A stretch of DNA of 64,000 nucleotides from Candidatus Nitrosotalea okcheonensis (GTDB lineage Archaea; Thermoproteota; Nitrososphaeria; Nitrososphaerales; Nitrosopumilaceae). Positions within the stretch are counted from its first letter, which is position 1; each line of letters starts with the position of its first letter. Positions 27,195 through 36,070 of the stretch are shown here, piece by piece. The notes under the pieces were generated by a model that saw nothing but the letters and a program-made list of their open reading frames with translations, did not search any database and was not told where the DNA came from. The stretch covers positions 955,396 through 1,019,395 of the forward strand of contig NZ_LT841358.1 in the NCBI RefSeq assembly GCF_900177045.1, in the 5' to 3' direction. Made by a program: the position numbers and the translations under genes.

Positions 27195-27509
27195 TTGAAG
27201 CATCATAATGGATTGAACATAATCAGAAGGATGCTAGAATCAGCAAGACAGGGAGCAACCAAATCTAGGATAATGCATGACGCGTATCTTTCTTCTGAAA
27301 AAACAAGCGTATACCTAAAATTATTGCAAGAAAATAAGCTATTAAGATGCGAACTTGGCAACAGGGTATATCATACCACTGAGAAAGGATTCCAGTTACT
27401 TGATGAATCTAACGAACTAAATGAATTTTTATACAAAGTAGATCCCATATTCTCAGATTTGGACTCTTTAGGGGAATTTTCTGATCAGTTTAATGAACCA
27501 AGGGAATAA
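27195..27509 (+). CDS. Small winged-helix regulator, paralogue of the one at 24794
   Basis: A 104-residue winged helix: IIRRMLESARQGATKSRIM, LLQENKLLR, YHTTEKGFQLL. It matches the regulator at 24794-25072 over its whole fold. Start is TTG at 27195. Together with the downstream PepSY-like gene at 28371 it repeats the pair at 24794/25258, suggesting duplication of a two-gene unit. Confidence 0.75.
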   Translation: MKHHNGLNIIRRMLESARQGATKSRIMHDAYLSSEKTSVYLKLLQENKLLRCELGNRVYHTTEKGFQLLDESNELNEFLYKVDPIFSDLDSLGEFSDQFNEPRE

Positions 27510-27671
27510 CATACGATACAATTTAACAAGATATCATCACAACCTAAGGCAAGGAATTAATGAGTTTCACACACAATTCAATAGATCATTATAAAAAATG
27601 AAAAATCTAATAAAATTAGAAACGGAGATCTAGAAGATTTTTGCATGGCAACTTAAATAAATTAATGTCAT

Positions 27672-28055
27672 ATGAAAATTATGCAAGATATCATACCAAC
27701 AGATATGCAACAGTTATCGCAAGATGTAATCTGGAAGGTATGGGCAAAAGGTGAAATTTTTGCAGGAAATGATCCAGTTTTTTGGCGAAGAGATGTATGT
27801 GGTGCCTGGATCTTTCGTAGCCATTACGGTAGAAAAGATTCGGAATACGGATGGGTGATAGACCGCATAAACCCAATGGTAGAGAGCGATATTGATACCA
27901 TTTCAAATCTACGTCCCGTACAATGGGAAAATACGATACGAAAAACAGATGGTACCATAGAATGTAGCATAACCTCAACTGGTGTTCATAATGACAAACC
28001 AACTGAAAATGTGATAATCGCAGAACTCCAAAATGCATATTTTATAGATTTGTAA
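27672..28055 (+). CDS. HNH-like protein with altered catalytic signature
   Basis: A 127-residue protein that follows the layout of a single HNH nuclease domain: WRRDVCGAWIFRSHYG, then GWVIDRINP, then a NLRPVQWENT stretch and CSITSTGVHND. In active HNH proteins the first motif reads DHI; here it is DRI, so the general-base His appears replaced by Arg while the Asn of NLRP is kept. It may be an inactive or repurposed DNA-binding relative. It sits between the HTH and PepSY genes of the second duplicated unit. Confidence 0.5.
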   Translation: MKIMQDIIPTDMQQLSQDVIWKVWAKGEIFAGNDPVFWRRDVCGAWIFRSHYGRKDSEYGWVIDRINPMVESDIDTISNLRPVQWENTIRKTDGTIECSITSTGVHNDKPTENVIIAELQNAYFIDL

Positions 28056-28370
28056 ATCCCATAGTGAAAACATTTCTGAATTTTATCACTTTGAAATAGG
28101 ACATGTTTGTTCAAGGTTTTCAGTCTAGTACATAATACAGATTAAAAATATGGATTGTACATCAAATAAATAACAAGAATCATTTCAACCATCAAGATAT
28201 ATACATATTTGAGAGGGTTGTTCCAGAATCACATTTCAAAAACACGAATTATAACAATCAATAAAAAATTACAGATTTGTATTAGTAATAATTTTTACAT
28301 ATGCAATGCACCTAATGGTTAAATCATACGGATCATATTTACATATGTGCAGGAATACCTCCGAAGCAAT

Positions 28371-28598
28371 ATGGATAGAGGTGATTTTTTAACAGTGAGT
28401 GTCGATGAAAAAATACGTAATGCAATACAAGTAGCTAGAAAGTTTTTAGAACAATACAACTCACCAGTGATATTCAAATCTGCCGTCCTCAACGACTGCA
28501 TATGTGAGATTGTCATGGATGTTGGTTTAGCGCATGAAAAAATTGTTCAGGTAAAGATCAATATCGTTACTGGTACAATAATTGAATATACACAGTAA
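28371..28598 (+). CDS. Small PepSY-like protein, paralogue of the one at 25258
   Basis: A 75-residue protein with AIQVARKFLEQYNSP and VKINIVTGTIIEY, matching the PepSY-like protein at 25258-25497. ATG 28371 is chosen; GTG at 28347 is an alternative. The upstream sequence keeps AATGGTTAAAT and a TATTTACATATGTG block in common with the paralogue. Confidence 0.55.
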   Translation: MDRGDFLTVSVDEKIRNAIQVARKFLEQYNSPVIFKSAVLNDCICEIVMDVGLAHEKIVQVKINIVTGTIIEYTQ

Positions 28599-28746
28599 AT
28601 TGCAGTGTTGATGTTTTCTACGTTCATGTAAAAATTAATTTTATCAAAACAGATCATTTTCTGGATCTTTACGTATGATTCATCGAGAACATTATTACTA
28701 TAAATTGATGAATAAAGCTAATTTACCAACATTTTTTGTAAAAATC

Positions 28747-28941
28747 ATGTCAATTTTTACCAAAGGTGAAAGGGTACGCATAATAGAACCAGAAAGAAAT
28801 TCGGATAAGATTTACATCATAAAGGATATCAAAAAATACAGAAAAGGTGGAATGCTATACCTGCTGAAAATGCTTGATGAAAGCCATGTTTTGCGTCTCC
28901 ATTACGAGAACAGCAAGTCACTTCTTGAAAGAATTTGCTAG
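28747..28941 (+). CDS. Small SH3/KOW-like protein, unknown
   Basis: From ATG 28747 this is a 64-residue protein opening MSIFTKGERVRIIEPE, typical of a small SH3-like barrel, followed by YIIKDIKKY and a C-terminal helix. An in-frame ATG at 28675 would add 24 residues of doubtful quality. No function can be assigned. Confidence 0.5.
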   Translation: MSIFTKGERVRIIEPERNSDKIYIIKDIKKYRKGGMLYLLKMLDESHVLRLHYENSKSLLERIC

Positions 28942-29006
28942 AGTTGTTATTTTCATAACACAAACGTTAACAACAATCATTTAAACAAAATTTAGAAAAC
29001 GTAAAC

Positions 29007-30194
29007 CTAGGATTGTACATAAATAGAAAGTGTCATGCTTTGTGAGAGATTTGTTACCGATATAACCCAATTACCAGTCTCATAAGACTGGGAGATTGAG
29101 AAGAATAGCGCATAGGTTCCATCAGAGTTTGTGGTAGTAGTAACCGTATGAGTCTGTCCAGATGGACTTGTAAAGATTCCAGATACCGTAGTACTAGGCT
29201 GTCCTGTTCCAGACACCTGAATCAAATTGCCTCTATTATAAATGCCCTTGTCAGTCTGGGCAGTAAACGTATACGAGCTAGTTGATGAGATACCCGAGCC
29301 GACATTGATAGAAAGGGACTTGGTTTGACCTAGATTTGTCACAATTATGCTCCAGTTTCCTGTTTCATATGGCTGAGAAGGTGAGAAGAACATAACATAA
29401 GATCCATCAGATTGAATGGTAGTTGCAGTAGAGTATGTTTTGCCAGTAGGGCTTGTGAGTACACCAGTAATTGAGGTGTTTGCTGGTCCTGCTCCCAACA
29501 CCTGGATAAAATCACCATTATTGTAGACAGTCTTATCAGTCTGTGCAGTAAAAATATTGTGACTTGCAGTAGTAGATGTGGTTGAATTCGGTGTCATTAT
29601 GGAAAGTGATTGTAAGCTTGACTGTTGATCTGAGATAACTTTAACTTGATAATTCCCAGCAGGTAGTGCACTGGAGAGTTGCATCGTATACAATACTTTT
29701 CCAGTCGAGTCAGACCATGTTGTTTTGTGCAGGACTACAAATCCAGTATTATCAAGCAATTCTACATCTACAATTTTTTGTGGATTTGCACCAATTGCAG
29801 TGATTTGTACTGCATCAGTTTGTAGATAGATTGACTTGTCTAAAATAATTGCAAGTGATGTAGGTGGTGTAGTCGATGGAGGAGACGATACAGGTTGTTG
29901 CGTTGTGTTACTTTTTGATTCAAGATCAGTTAATTTTCCATTAATGTCTGCAACATTGTTTTTTACAGTATCAAGGGTAGTCAAGATATTGCTCATAGAA
30001 CCTATCTGTGAATTTATCGAGTCAACTTGCGATTTTAATGAATCAAGTTCTGCAGTATAATCAGGTATTTTTACCTGTTCTGGTTTTGCTTGAATCTGTG
30101 TGTTTATAGTCAAGATTCCATATACTGCTGCAGATGTTGCAAGCAAAGTCAATACGCCAAGTGTTATGATTGCATAGTCTCTTAACACATGCAA
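29007..30194 (-). CDS. Membrane-anchored surface protein with coiled coil and two tandem beta repeats
   Basis: A 395-residue protein. A signal-anchor lies at residues about 8-30, followed by a coiled coil at about 45-95 (LDSLKSQVDSINSQIGSM and LTTLDTVKNNVADINGKL). After a TSPPST-type linker come three beta-sandwich units of about 95 residues. The last two are close repeats: TAQTDKTVYNNGDFIQV and TAQTDKGIYNRGNLIQV, each ending ETGNW-I-VTNL. This is the macroglobulin/MG2-like layout common in archaeal surface proteins. Likely a stalked surface protein; ligand unknown. Confidence 0.75.
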   Translation of the reverse strand: MHVLRDYAIITLGVLTLLATSAAVYGILTINTQIQAKPEQVKIPDYTAELDSLKSQVDSINSQIGSMSNILTTLDTVKNNVADINGKLTDLESKSNTTQQPVSSPPSTTPPTSLAIILDKSIYLQTDAVQITAIGANPQKIVDVELLDNTGFVVLHKTTWSDSTGKVLYTMQLSSALPAGNYQVKVISDQQSSLQSLSIMTPNSTTSTTASHNIFTAQTDKTVYNNGDFIQVLGAGPANTSITGVLTSPTGKTYSTATTIQSDGSYVMFFSPSQPYETGNWSIIVTNLGQTKSLSINVGSGISSTSSYTFTAQTDKGIYNRGNLIQVSGTGQPSTTVSGIFTSPSGQTHTVTTTTNSDGTYALFFSISQSYETGNWVISVTNLSQSMTLSIYVQS

Positions 30195-30383
30195 TATTTT
30201 ACCTCCGAAATATATAGGAGATACTACTCTATTATCAGATTCAAAATAATAGAATAATCATTAATTATATTTTCTCAAAAGTTGATACATGTTATTAAAT
30301 TTGGCTCAGCAGTAACAGGTATCATTCTAAGATAAAATTTTTCGATCATAGATAATAGCAAGACTGCAACAAAGTAGATTTCA

Positions 30384-30719
30384 ATGCCATCATCAAATAC
30401 ACAGGAGAATGATGAATCTGTTAGTACACCATTCCTGAAACATCAATACCGGACATCGTTCGGTATAACTTGGGACATTTTACGAGCATGTATGGAAGCA
30501 GGTATTGATGGCATATCTGTATTCAAGATATCTCAGAAGGCAAACCTGTCACACAGTGTAGTTGTAGATAATTGTCGGAGACTAACTAATGTTGGTATTA
30601 TCAAAACTAACAGAATCAAAAAAAAATATATTTTTACAATCACAGAAAAAGGGATAAAGTTCTTTTATGAACTTGAAAAATTCCATGATACAATAAAAGA
30701 AATAAACATCAGGTACTAG
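30384..30719 (+). CDS. Winged-helix transcriptional regulator
   Basis: A 111-residue protein of the same family as those at 13091-13537 and 50676-51020: RTSFGITWDILRACMEAG, LSHSVVVDNCRRL, FTITEKGIKFFYELEKF, and the end KEINIRY shared with the protein at 50676. Divergent from the surface protein at 29007-30194, so it may regulate it. Its 3' end overlaps a small opposing ORF by 11 bp. Confidence 0.78.
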   Translation: MPSSNTQENDESVSTPFLKHQYRTSFGITWDILRACMEAGIDGISVFKISQKANLSHSVVVDNCRRLTNVGIIKTNRIKKKYIFTITEKGIKFFYELEKFHDTIKEINIRY

Positions 30720-30882
30720 AGTCATCCAGTCGGTATGTTTCAACCATGTCTTCTACGGTACATGGTTCTTCAATGTCCAATTCTAATTCTTCAAAGCCTT
30801 TCCACCATGGAATCAATCTTTTCACATATAGTAACCATCGTTTATAGATCTGCCGATCTGTTTCTATGAAAGATGATTTCAT
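30709..30882 (-). CDS. 57-residue hypothetical protein
   Basis: A stop-free frame from ATG at 30880-30882 to TGA at 30709-30711. The product is charged with a Trp-rich centre (RWLLYVKRLIPWWKGFEELE) and acidic tail. It converges on the regulator at 30384 with an 11-bp overlap. No family recognised; composition is gene-like but the size makes it tentative. Confidence 0.4.
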   Translation of the reverse strand: MKSSFIETDRQIYKRWLLYVKRLIPWWKGFEELELDIEEPCTVEDMVETYRLDDSST

Positions 30883-30982
30883 ATTTTATACATTTTAGAA
30901 GTTTAACATTGGTGTGCAGTGTACAGAAAAATTATTCTAGAACTTTGTACCAACAGCTTAAGATATACTCACCACATAGAAA

Positions 30983-31147
30983 ATGTCATTGCCAAGAAAA
31001 GAGTACAAGACAATAACAGTAAAAGTAGAATCACATGCAAAATTTCTAAGAGCAATCAAGGAAGCAAAAAAAGCATATTCCGGAATTGACAATAGTGAAT
31101 TCCTAGATTTACTGGTAGACATGTATAAGAAATCCAAAGCCCAATAA
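30983..31147 (+). CDS. 54-residue hypothetical protein, ribbon-helix-helix-like
   Basis: ATG 30983 to TAA 31145-31147. The start SLPRKEYKTITVKVE gives a basic beta strand, followed by two helices (AKFLRAIKEAKKAY and SEFLDLLVDMYKKSK), the plan of a ribbon-helix-helix DNA-binding protein. A TATA-like AAGATATAC lies about 25 bp upstream and a CTAGAAC motif at 30937-30943. Confidence 0.5.
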   Translation: MSLPRKEYKTITVKVESHAKFLRAIKEAKKAYSGIDNSEFLDLLVDMYKKSKAQ

Positions 31148-31164
31148 TATGACAATCGGACATC

Positions 31165-31335
31165 TCATGAAAAATAGATTCTAGTTGATCTTTTCCCAGA
31201 AGAGATGGACTTTGGTCCAGATCTTACATGGAAATTAAGACAGCATTTGCATTCCTTTTGGATACATTCCTGCTCTGTGTAATGTCCACATATGCCACAG
31301 TCACAGTGTACATGGATTCGTTCTACACTACTCAA
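31165..31335 (-). CDS. 56-residue Cys-rich zinc protein
   Basis: From TTG 31333-31335 to TGA 31165-31167. It has a dense ligand set: HVHCDCGICGHYTEQEC, then ECKCCLNFHV, seven Cys and several His in about 30 residues. This is almost certainly a metal-binding miniprotein. It converges with the ribbon-helix-helix-like gene. Family name unknown to me. Confidence 0.55.
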   Translation of the reverse strand: MSSVERIHVHCDCGICGHYTEQECIQKECKCCLNFHVRSGPKSISSGKRSTRIYFS

Positions 31336-31457
31336 TTTCTTACTATATTAGTACAAACCAAGATAAAAATGATCGCTCTATGATTCTAATGTGAATTCTA
31401 GCGTAAAAGGTCTAAAACCTCTTTTGGTGGTTTTATGTGCTAAAATTTCAAGCAAAA

Positions 31458-33977
31458 TTAAGATGTGTTTTTGTATACAGCTGTAAGATAGGCATTAGAC
31501 GACAAAGATATAGTCCTAGGATTCACTGACGAACCGGTATCTAGCCAATAATTGAATGTATCATTGCCAAAGCTGCCCATTCCTATTGTATACTGGGATC
31601 CACCCTGAAGATCAAATGAACAAGGCGTAAAACCTGTTGCCACTAACTGACCATTAGAATTGTGCAATTCACAGTACATGCCTGTCAGAGTCTGTCCTGT
31701 TGTAAACTGTGATGTTACAGTTAGTTTGGCTATGATGCTTGTACTCGCAGATGCAGTGTTTGATGGCATGCTTGTTCCTACCTGGTATATTGCAGAAACG
31801 CGGTATGTATATGTCGTATTTTGAATCAATTGAGTATCCACATATGATGTTACAGTACTGCCAGTGTTTGATTTGACAGTAAACCAAGAGGTGCCACCGT
31901 TATTTGACCTTTCAATTTTGTATCCTGTGACCAACTTGCCGGTGTCAGATGGTGCATTCCAGTTTAGAATTATCTTTGATGATGAAATACCGGTAGCAGT
32001 CAAACCAGTTGGAGATGGGAGTAGATTACTTACGGTCTGATTTGCTGCGGCACTTGCAGGGTTTACAGCAGACATGGCTAACGGCGTGGCAGTGTTTATC
32101 TCAGCTATTGCAGTCTGGTTGGCAATATTTATTTCAGAAAGCGCTGCTTGTGTGGCTGTATTTATTTCTGCGATAGACGTTGGAGTAGCAATATTAATTT
32201 CTGCAATGGCAGTCTGGTTGGCTGTCTTTATTTTCAAGATAGCTTTTTGAGCAACAGTATTAATTCCTGAGATGGCAGTCTGGTTTACTTGGCGTATTCC
32301 AGAAATGGCGGTCTGAGCAACAGTATCCTTGGTGGATGTTGCTTTCTGGTTTGCTGATATTACTGAAGAGACTGCAGTCTGGGATGCTGTGTTCACTGCA
32401 GAGTTGGCATTCTGAGCAGCTATGTTTACTGTCGAGATTGCTTGTGGAGTGAGAGACATCATGGTTGATGTTGCTTTTTGATTTACTGTTGTTACTGTAG
32501 ATATGGCAGCCTGGTTGGCTGTAGTTATTGCAGAGACCACTGCCGGTGTAGCTACTTCATTAATTCCTGCAATGGCAGTCTTGTTGGCTGTAGTTATTGC
32601 AGAGACAGCAATTGGTGTTGCAGTATTAATTCCTGAGATGGCAGTCTGGTTTACTTGGCGTATTCCAGAAATGGCGGTCTGAGCAACAGTATCCTTGGTG
32701 GATGTTGCCGTCTGGTTTGCTGATATTACTGAAGAGACTGCAGTCTGGGATGCTGTGTTCACTGCAGAGTTGGCATTCTGAGCAGCTATGTTTACTGTCG
32801 AGATTGCTCGTTGTATGGCATTATTAATAGTAGATGTAGTATTTTGACCAGAAGTAGCAATCGTAGATGATGACGTCTGATTTGCAGTAGCAACTGCCAT
32901 CATACCTGTCTGGTTAGCTGCGATTACTACGGATGTTGCAATTGGTGTAACAGTGATAACATTTGGATCGTTTGTCTGGTTAGCCAAGTTTATTTCTGCA
33001 AGAGCTGCCTGGGTTGCAGTATTCATTTCTTCAAATGATGCCAGGATGGCTGTATTTATTTCTGCGATAGACGTTGGAGTAGCAATATTAATTTCTGCAA
33101 TGGCAGTCTGGTTGGCTGTGTTTATTTCAGAAATAGTTATCGGTGTAGCAATACCTAACTCCGAAATGGCCATCTGATTGACTTGATTTATTCCGGACAA
33201 ACCTGCTTGAGCTACAGAATTTTTAGTAGAAGTAAGAAGAAGATCAGCTGTGTTTACTGTTGAAATAGATGTCTTGGATGCAGTGTTCACTGCAGAGTTG
33301 GCATTCTGAGCAGCTGTGTTTACTGTTGAAATAGTGATGGGAGTAAAAGTCGCTATAGTTGAAGTAGCTGCTGCATTGGCTGTGGTAATTGCAAAGATAG
33401 ATTCTTGGTTAGATGTATTTATTGCAGAAACCACTACCGGTGTAGCTGCATTAATTTCTTCAATGGCAGTCTTGTTGGCGGTGGTAATTGCAGAGACCGC
33501 AATGGGGATAACAGTATTAATTCCTGAGATGGCAGTCTGGTTTACTTGGCGTATTCCAGAAATGGCGGTCTGAGCAACAGTATCCTTGGTGGATGTTGCC
33601 GTCTGGTTTGCTGATATTACTGAAGAGACTGCAGTCTGGGATGCTGTGTTCACTGCAGAGTTGGCATTCTGAGCAGCTGTGTTTACCGAATTGACAGCAT
33701 CCTGAGAAGCTTTCTTTATTTCGGAGATTGCTACTGGAACAGTGGTTGTTATAGTTGATGTAGCTTTTTGATTTGCTGCCGTTACAGCAGAGCTGGCTGT
33801 TTTACTAGCTGTTACTACTGTTGAAATGGCAGTATTTGAAACAGTAGAGATAGTAGGATCTACCTGTGCATATGCATCGAATGCGAACATGCCAAGTGAT
33901 GATAACATACCATAAACGAAGAATATTGCAAGGATCTGTTTTTTGTTGTCAATTATTTTTCTGGTGTTTAGATTCAG
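31458..33977 (-). CDS. Exported stalk protein with about 55 eleven-residue repeats, FN3 domain and C-terminal module; probable CTG start
   Basis: From ATG at 33906-33908 the product has 816 residues but a truncated signal peptide. The frame stays open upstream. From CTG (33975-33977), with GAGGT 9 nt before it, 23 residues are added that align without gaps to the signal peptide of the left-edge FN3 protein (NLNTRKIIDNKKQI against SKNYGKKIDNKTKI). I therefore place the start there. Residues about 40-645 are hendecad repeats of type NQTAISxINTA, with Ala/Ile at positions 4, 5, 8 and 11. This spacing suits a right-handed coiled coil, as in the tetrabrachion stalk. An FN3 domain and a TLTGMYCELHNSNGQ module end the protein. 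Probably a long surface fibre (inference). Confidence 0.78.
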   Translation of the reverse strand: MNLNTRKIIDNKKQILAIFFVYGMLSSLGMFAFDAYAQVDPTISTVSNTAISTVVTASKTASSAVTAANQKATSTITTTVPVAISEIKKASQDAVNSVNTAAQNANSAVNTASQTAVSSVISANQTATSTKDTVAQTAISGIRQVNQTAISGINTVIPIAVSAITTANKTAIEEINAATPVVVSAINTSNQESIFAITTANAAATSTIATFTPITISTVNTAAQNANSAVNTASKTSISTVNTADLLLTSTKNSVAQAGLSGINQVNQMAISELGIATPITISEINTANQTAIAEINIATPTSIAEINTAILASFEEMNTATQAALAEINLANQTNDPNVITVTPIATSVVIAANQTGMMAVATANQTSSSTIATSGQNTTSTINNAIQRAISTVNIAAQNANSAVNTASQTAVSSVISANQTATSTKDTVAQTAISGIRQVNQTAISGINTATPIAVSAITTANKTAIAGINEVATPAVVSAITTANQAAISTVTTVNQKATSTMMSLTPQAISTVNIAAQNANSAVNTASQTAVSSVISANQKATSTKDTVAQTAISGIRQVNQTAISGINTVAQKAILKIKTANQTAIAEINIATPTSIAEINTATQAALSEINIANQTAIAEINTATPLAMSAVNPASAAANQTVSNLLPSPTGLTATGISSSKIILNWNAPSDTGKLVTGYKIERSNNGGTSWFTVKSNTGSTVTSYVDTQLIQNTTYTYRVSAIYQVGTSMPSNTASASTSIIAKLTVTSQFTTGQTLTGMYCELHNSNGQLVATGFTPCSFDLQGGSQYTIGMGSFGNDTFNYWLDTGSSVNPRTISLSSNAYLTAVYKNTS

Positions 33978-34011
33978 AGTATTCTTACCTCAACTAGACC
34001 ATATGTCCGAA

Positions 34012-34046
34012 TATATATATCAGTCAACTAAGAATTTTCTAGAACA
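34012..34046 (-). promoter_or_regulatory. Promoter of hendecad stalk gene: TATA box plus CTAGAACA motif
   Basis: A TATATATA run at about 34012-34019 lies about 40 bp before the proposed CTG start. CTAGAACA (34039-34046, plus strand) is about 20 bp further upstream. Both position and flanks (CAGT-AACTAA-ATTTTCTAGAACA) match the promoter at 1783-1816. Confidence 0.45.
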
Positions 34047-34274
34047 ATTTATTACCGATCTTTGGGAAAATATTGAATGATGTAACGTTTTTATGATTTC
34101 AGATCATATCTGTCGAATTTTTATTATTTGTAAGTACATGATTAAGTTTGAAGTGTCACCTCAAAATCCAATTTTGAAGTCTGATTTAAATTTCATCGAA
34201 GCTACATACGACCACATTTCATTTCAGGTTGAATTTTGTTTAAAGAAAAACATTGAAAATTAGCGACTACATCG

Positions 34275-34316
34275 CATTAGTTAGGTTTCATTAGTTAGGT
34301 TTCATTAGTTAGGTTT
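34275..34316. repeat. Three tandem copies of a 14-bp unit
   Basis: CATTAGTTAGGTTT is repeated three times without change. The array ends within a few bases of the left edge of the glutamine synthetase remnant, so it may mark a rearrangement junction. Confidence 0.8.
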
Positions 34317-34319
34317 CAA

Positions 34320-34584
34320 AACAGAACTAACCCACCCCCGGGCGATCCTGTCTAGGAAAGCATCTACAAGCTCACCTCAGAACAAAAAAGAAATTACAAA
34401 ATAAGATCACTTCCAAGTACACTAAAGGATGTCTTGGAATCCTTAAAAAGTGACCAAAAGTTCCTGGAGCATGTATTCACCAAAGGATTTTCTTGATACT
34501 TACATATCGATAAAATATGTAGAGCATGATATCTTTGCACAAACTCCAACTCCGTGAGAAGTTGCAATATATAGTGATGTGTAA
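34320..34584 (+). pseudogene. glnA: Decayed 3' fragment of a glutamine synthetase gene
   Basis: Translated in two frames the sequence gives the C-terminal end of glutamine synthetase: TNPPPGDPV-stop-ESIYKLTSEQ, then LPSTLKDVLESLKSDQKFL, then (after a +1 frame change at about 34490) FLDTYISIKYVEHD and FAQTPTP-stop-EVAIYSDV followed by a stop. GDPV, SLPGSL-type, DTYI and the terminal TPTxWE...YADV are hallmarks of the family end. Two in-frame stops (one at the usual Trp, TGG to TGA) and a frameshift make it non-functional. The rest of the gene is absent upstream. Confidence 0.8.
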
Positions 34585-35078
34585 CTAGGCATTTGAAACA
34601 AACCCCTCTAGTTCTAAGGACATGATATTACACGTATTCATAAATTCCATATTGATTTCAACCAACATTGCAACACCTGAAGATACATCGTTCAGGTAAG
34701 AATGGCATGAGATAATTGTATAAACAAACAGGCAGTTGTGGTGCAAATATTTTATTCATGAAATCAGTGTACAAAGATCTGCATCACTAGTTTCCGGATT
34801 GAATTTCAGATGAATCACCAATGTAGTAAATCATGAGATTAATTCCAAAGACAAGTGTTGTGGTCAGTTTATCATTGAAGAATTTTTGTCATCAAAGGAA
34901 TCCAAATTCTCAAGGTCAGTTATGAGTGAAAAATAAAAACCAACCAAGTGTTTCATATGTACATTGTGAATTTTTTGGGACCAAAATGTATGCAGTCCAA
35001 TTCTACTAAAAATTTCATAGTTTACACTAGATACAAATTTCAAACAAGTGTATAAAATTAAAGATATGACGTATGATT
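34585..35078. other. Intergenic region downstream of 23S rRNA, no gene seen
   Basis: About 490 bp of AT-rich sequence with only short broken frames on both strands. It may contain further decayed sequence next to the glutamine synthetase remnant, but I recognise nothing. The 23S processing stem begins at 35079. Confidence 0.45.
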
Positions 35079-35111
35079 TCGTCGCGTATAGTCTCTATGT
35101 ATTATGACTGA
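35079..35111 (-). other. 3' arm of the 23S bulge-helix-bulge processing stem
   Basis: As RNA this arm pairs with 38801-38833. An 11-12 bp inner helix (35100-35111 with 38801-38812) and a 15-bp outer helix (35079-35093 with 38819-38833, one G-U) flank a centre. In the centre ACAU (35097-35100) can pair with GUGU (38815-38818), leaving 3-nt bulges AGA on this arm and AAU on the other. That is the canonical bulge-helix-bulge cut by the archaeal splicing endonuclease. Confidence 0.8.
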
Positions 35112-35397
35112 CTGATGTATTGGGTTGTTAGTAACAGCCAGCTCGCCCCTCGGCGAACCTTGGGGCATACACTGCTGTTCTATCAAAGCAGTCTTCTGCT
35201 GCCACCCTTTGTCTTACGACCGGATACCTTTTCTCAGGATAGGTTTCCTCCTTAGATGCTTTCAGGAGTTAGCCTAAATGGCTTAGCTGCACGGCCTGCC
35301 TTATCAGACAACCGTTAAACCAGAGGCCACGCTGCTCTGTTCCTCTCGTACTCGGAGCAACTTCCCCTCAAGTATCCACGCTTCCATCAGGCAGAGT

Positions 35398-35431
<34 letters not shown>

Positions 35432-36070
35432 TGTTCCCCTTTAATAGGCGAGCAGCCTCACCCTTGGCCCCTGCTGCAGGGCCAGGATGGGAAAAGCCGA
35501 CATCGAGGTACCAAACCGCGGGGTCGATAGGAGCTCTCGCCCGCGACGAGCCTGTTATCCCTGGGGTAATTTTTCTGTCACCACGAGCCCCCAATAGTGG
35601 GGACGTCATGGATCGCTAGGCCCGAATTTCTTCTCTGAATCCCGTGCGTTTGGAGATCCAGTCAGTCCAGTTTGTGGCCTTGCCCTCTTCAACGGATTTC
35701 TGACCCGTTTGAACTGAACTTTGGGCCCCTTTGATATCTTTTCAAAGGGGTGCCGCCCCAGCCGAACTGCCCACCTGCACCTGTCCCCCAAATTAATGGG
35801 GTAAGCAGTACGAAGGAAAATGACTGGTGTTACACTTTTGCTTCCAATGCCCCCGAAAAGGCATTAGCATGGCTACCAGTTACTCTATGCAATTTCCACC
35901 ATACCGCAAGCACAAGCTGCAGTAAAACTCCACGGGGTCTTCTCTCCCCGATGGAAGATGCTGGACTGTTCGTCCAGCTTATGTGGCTTCACCGGGTTGT
36001 AGGCGGGGACAGCGGGGCCCTCGTTGTTCCATTCATGCACGTCGGAACTTACCCGACAAGGCATTTGGCT

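Noticed and set aside
34138-34263. 41-codon plus-strand ORF upstream of the glnA remnant
   Set aside because: Too short, no motif, in a region of decayed sequence; kept out of the gene list.
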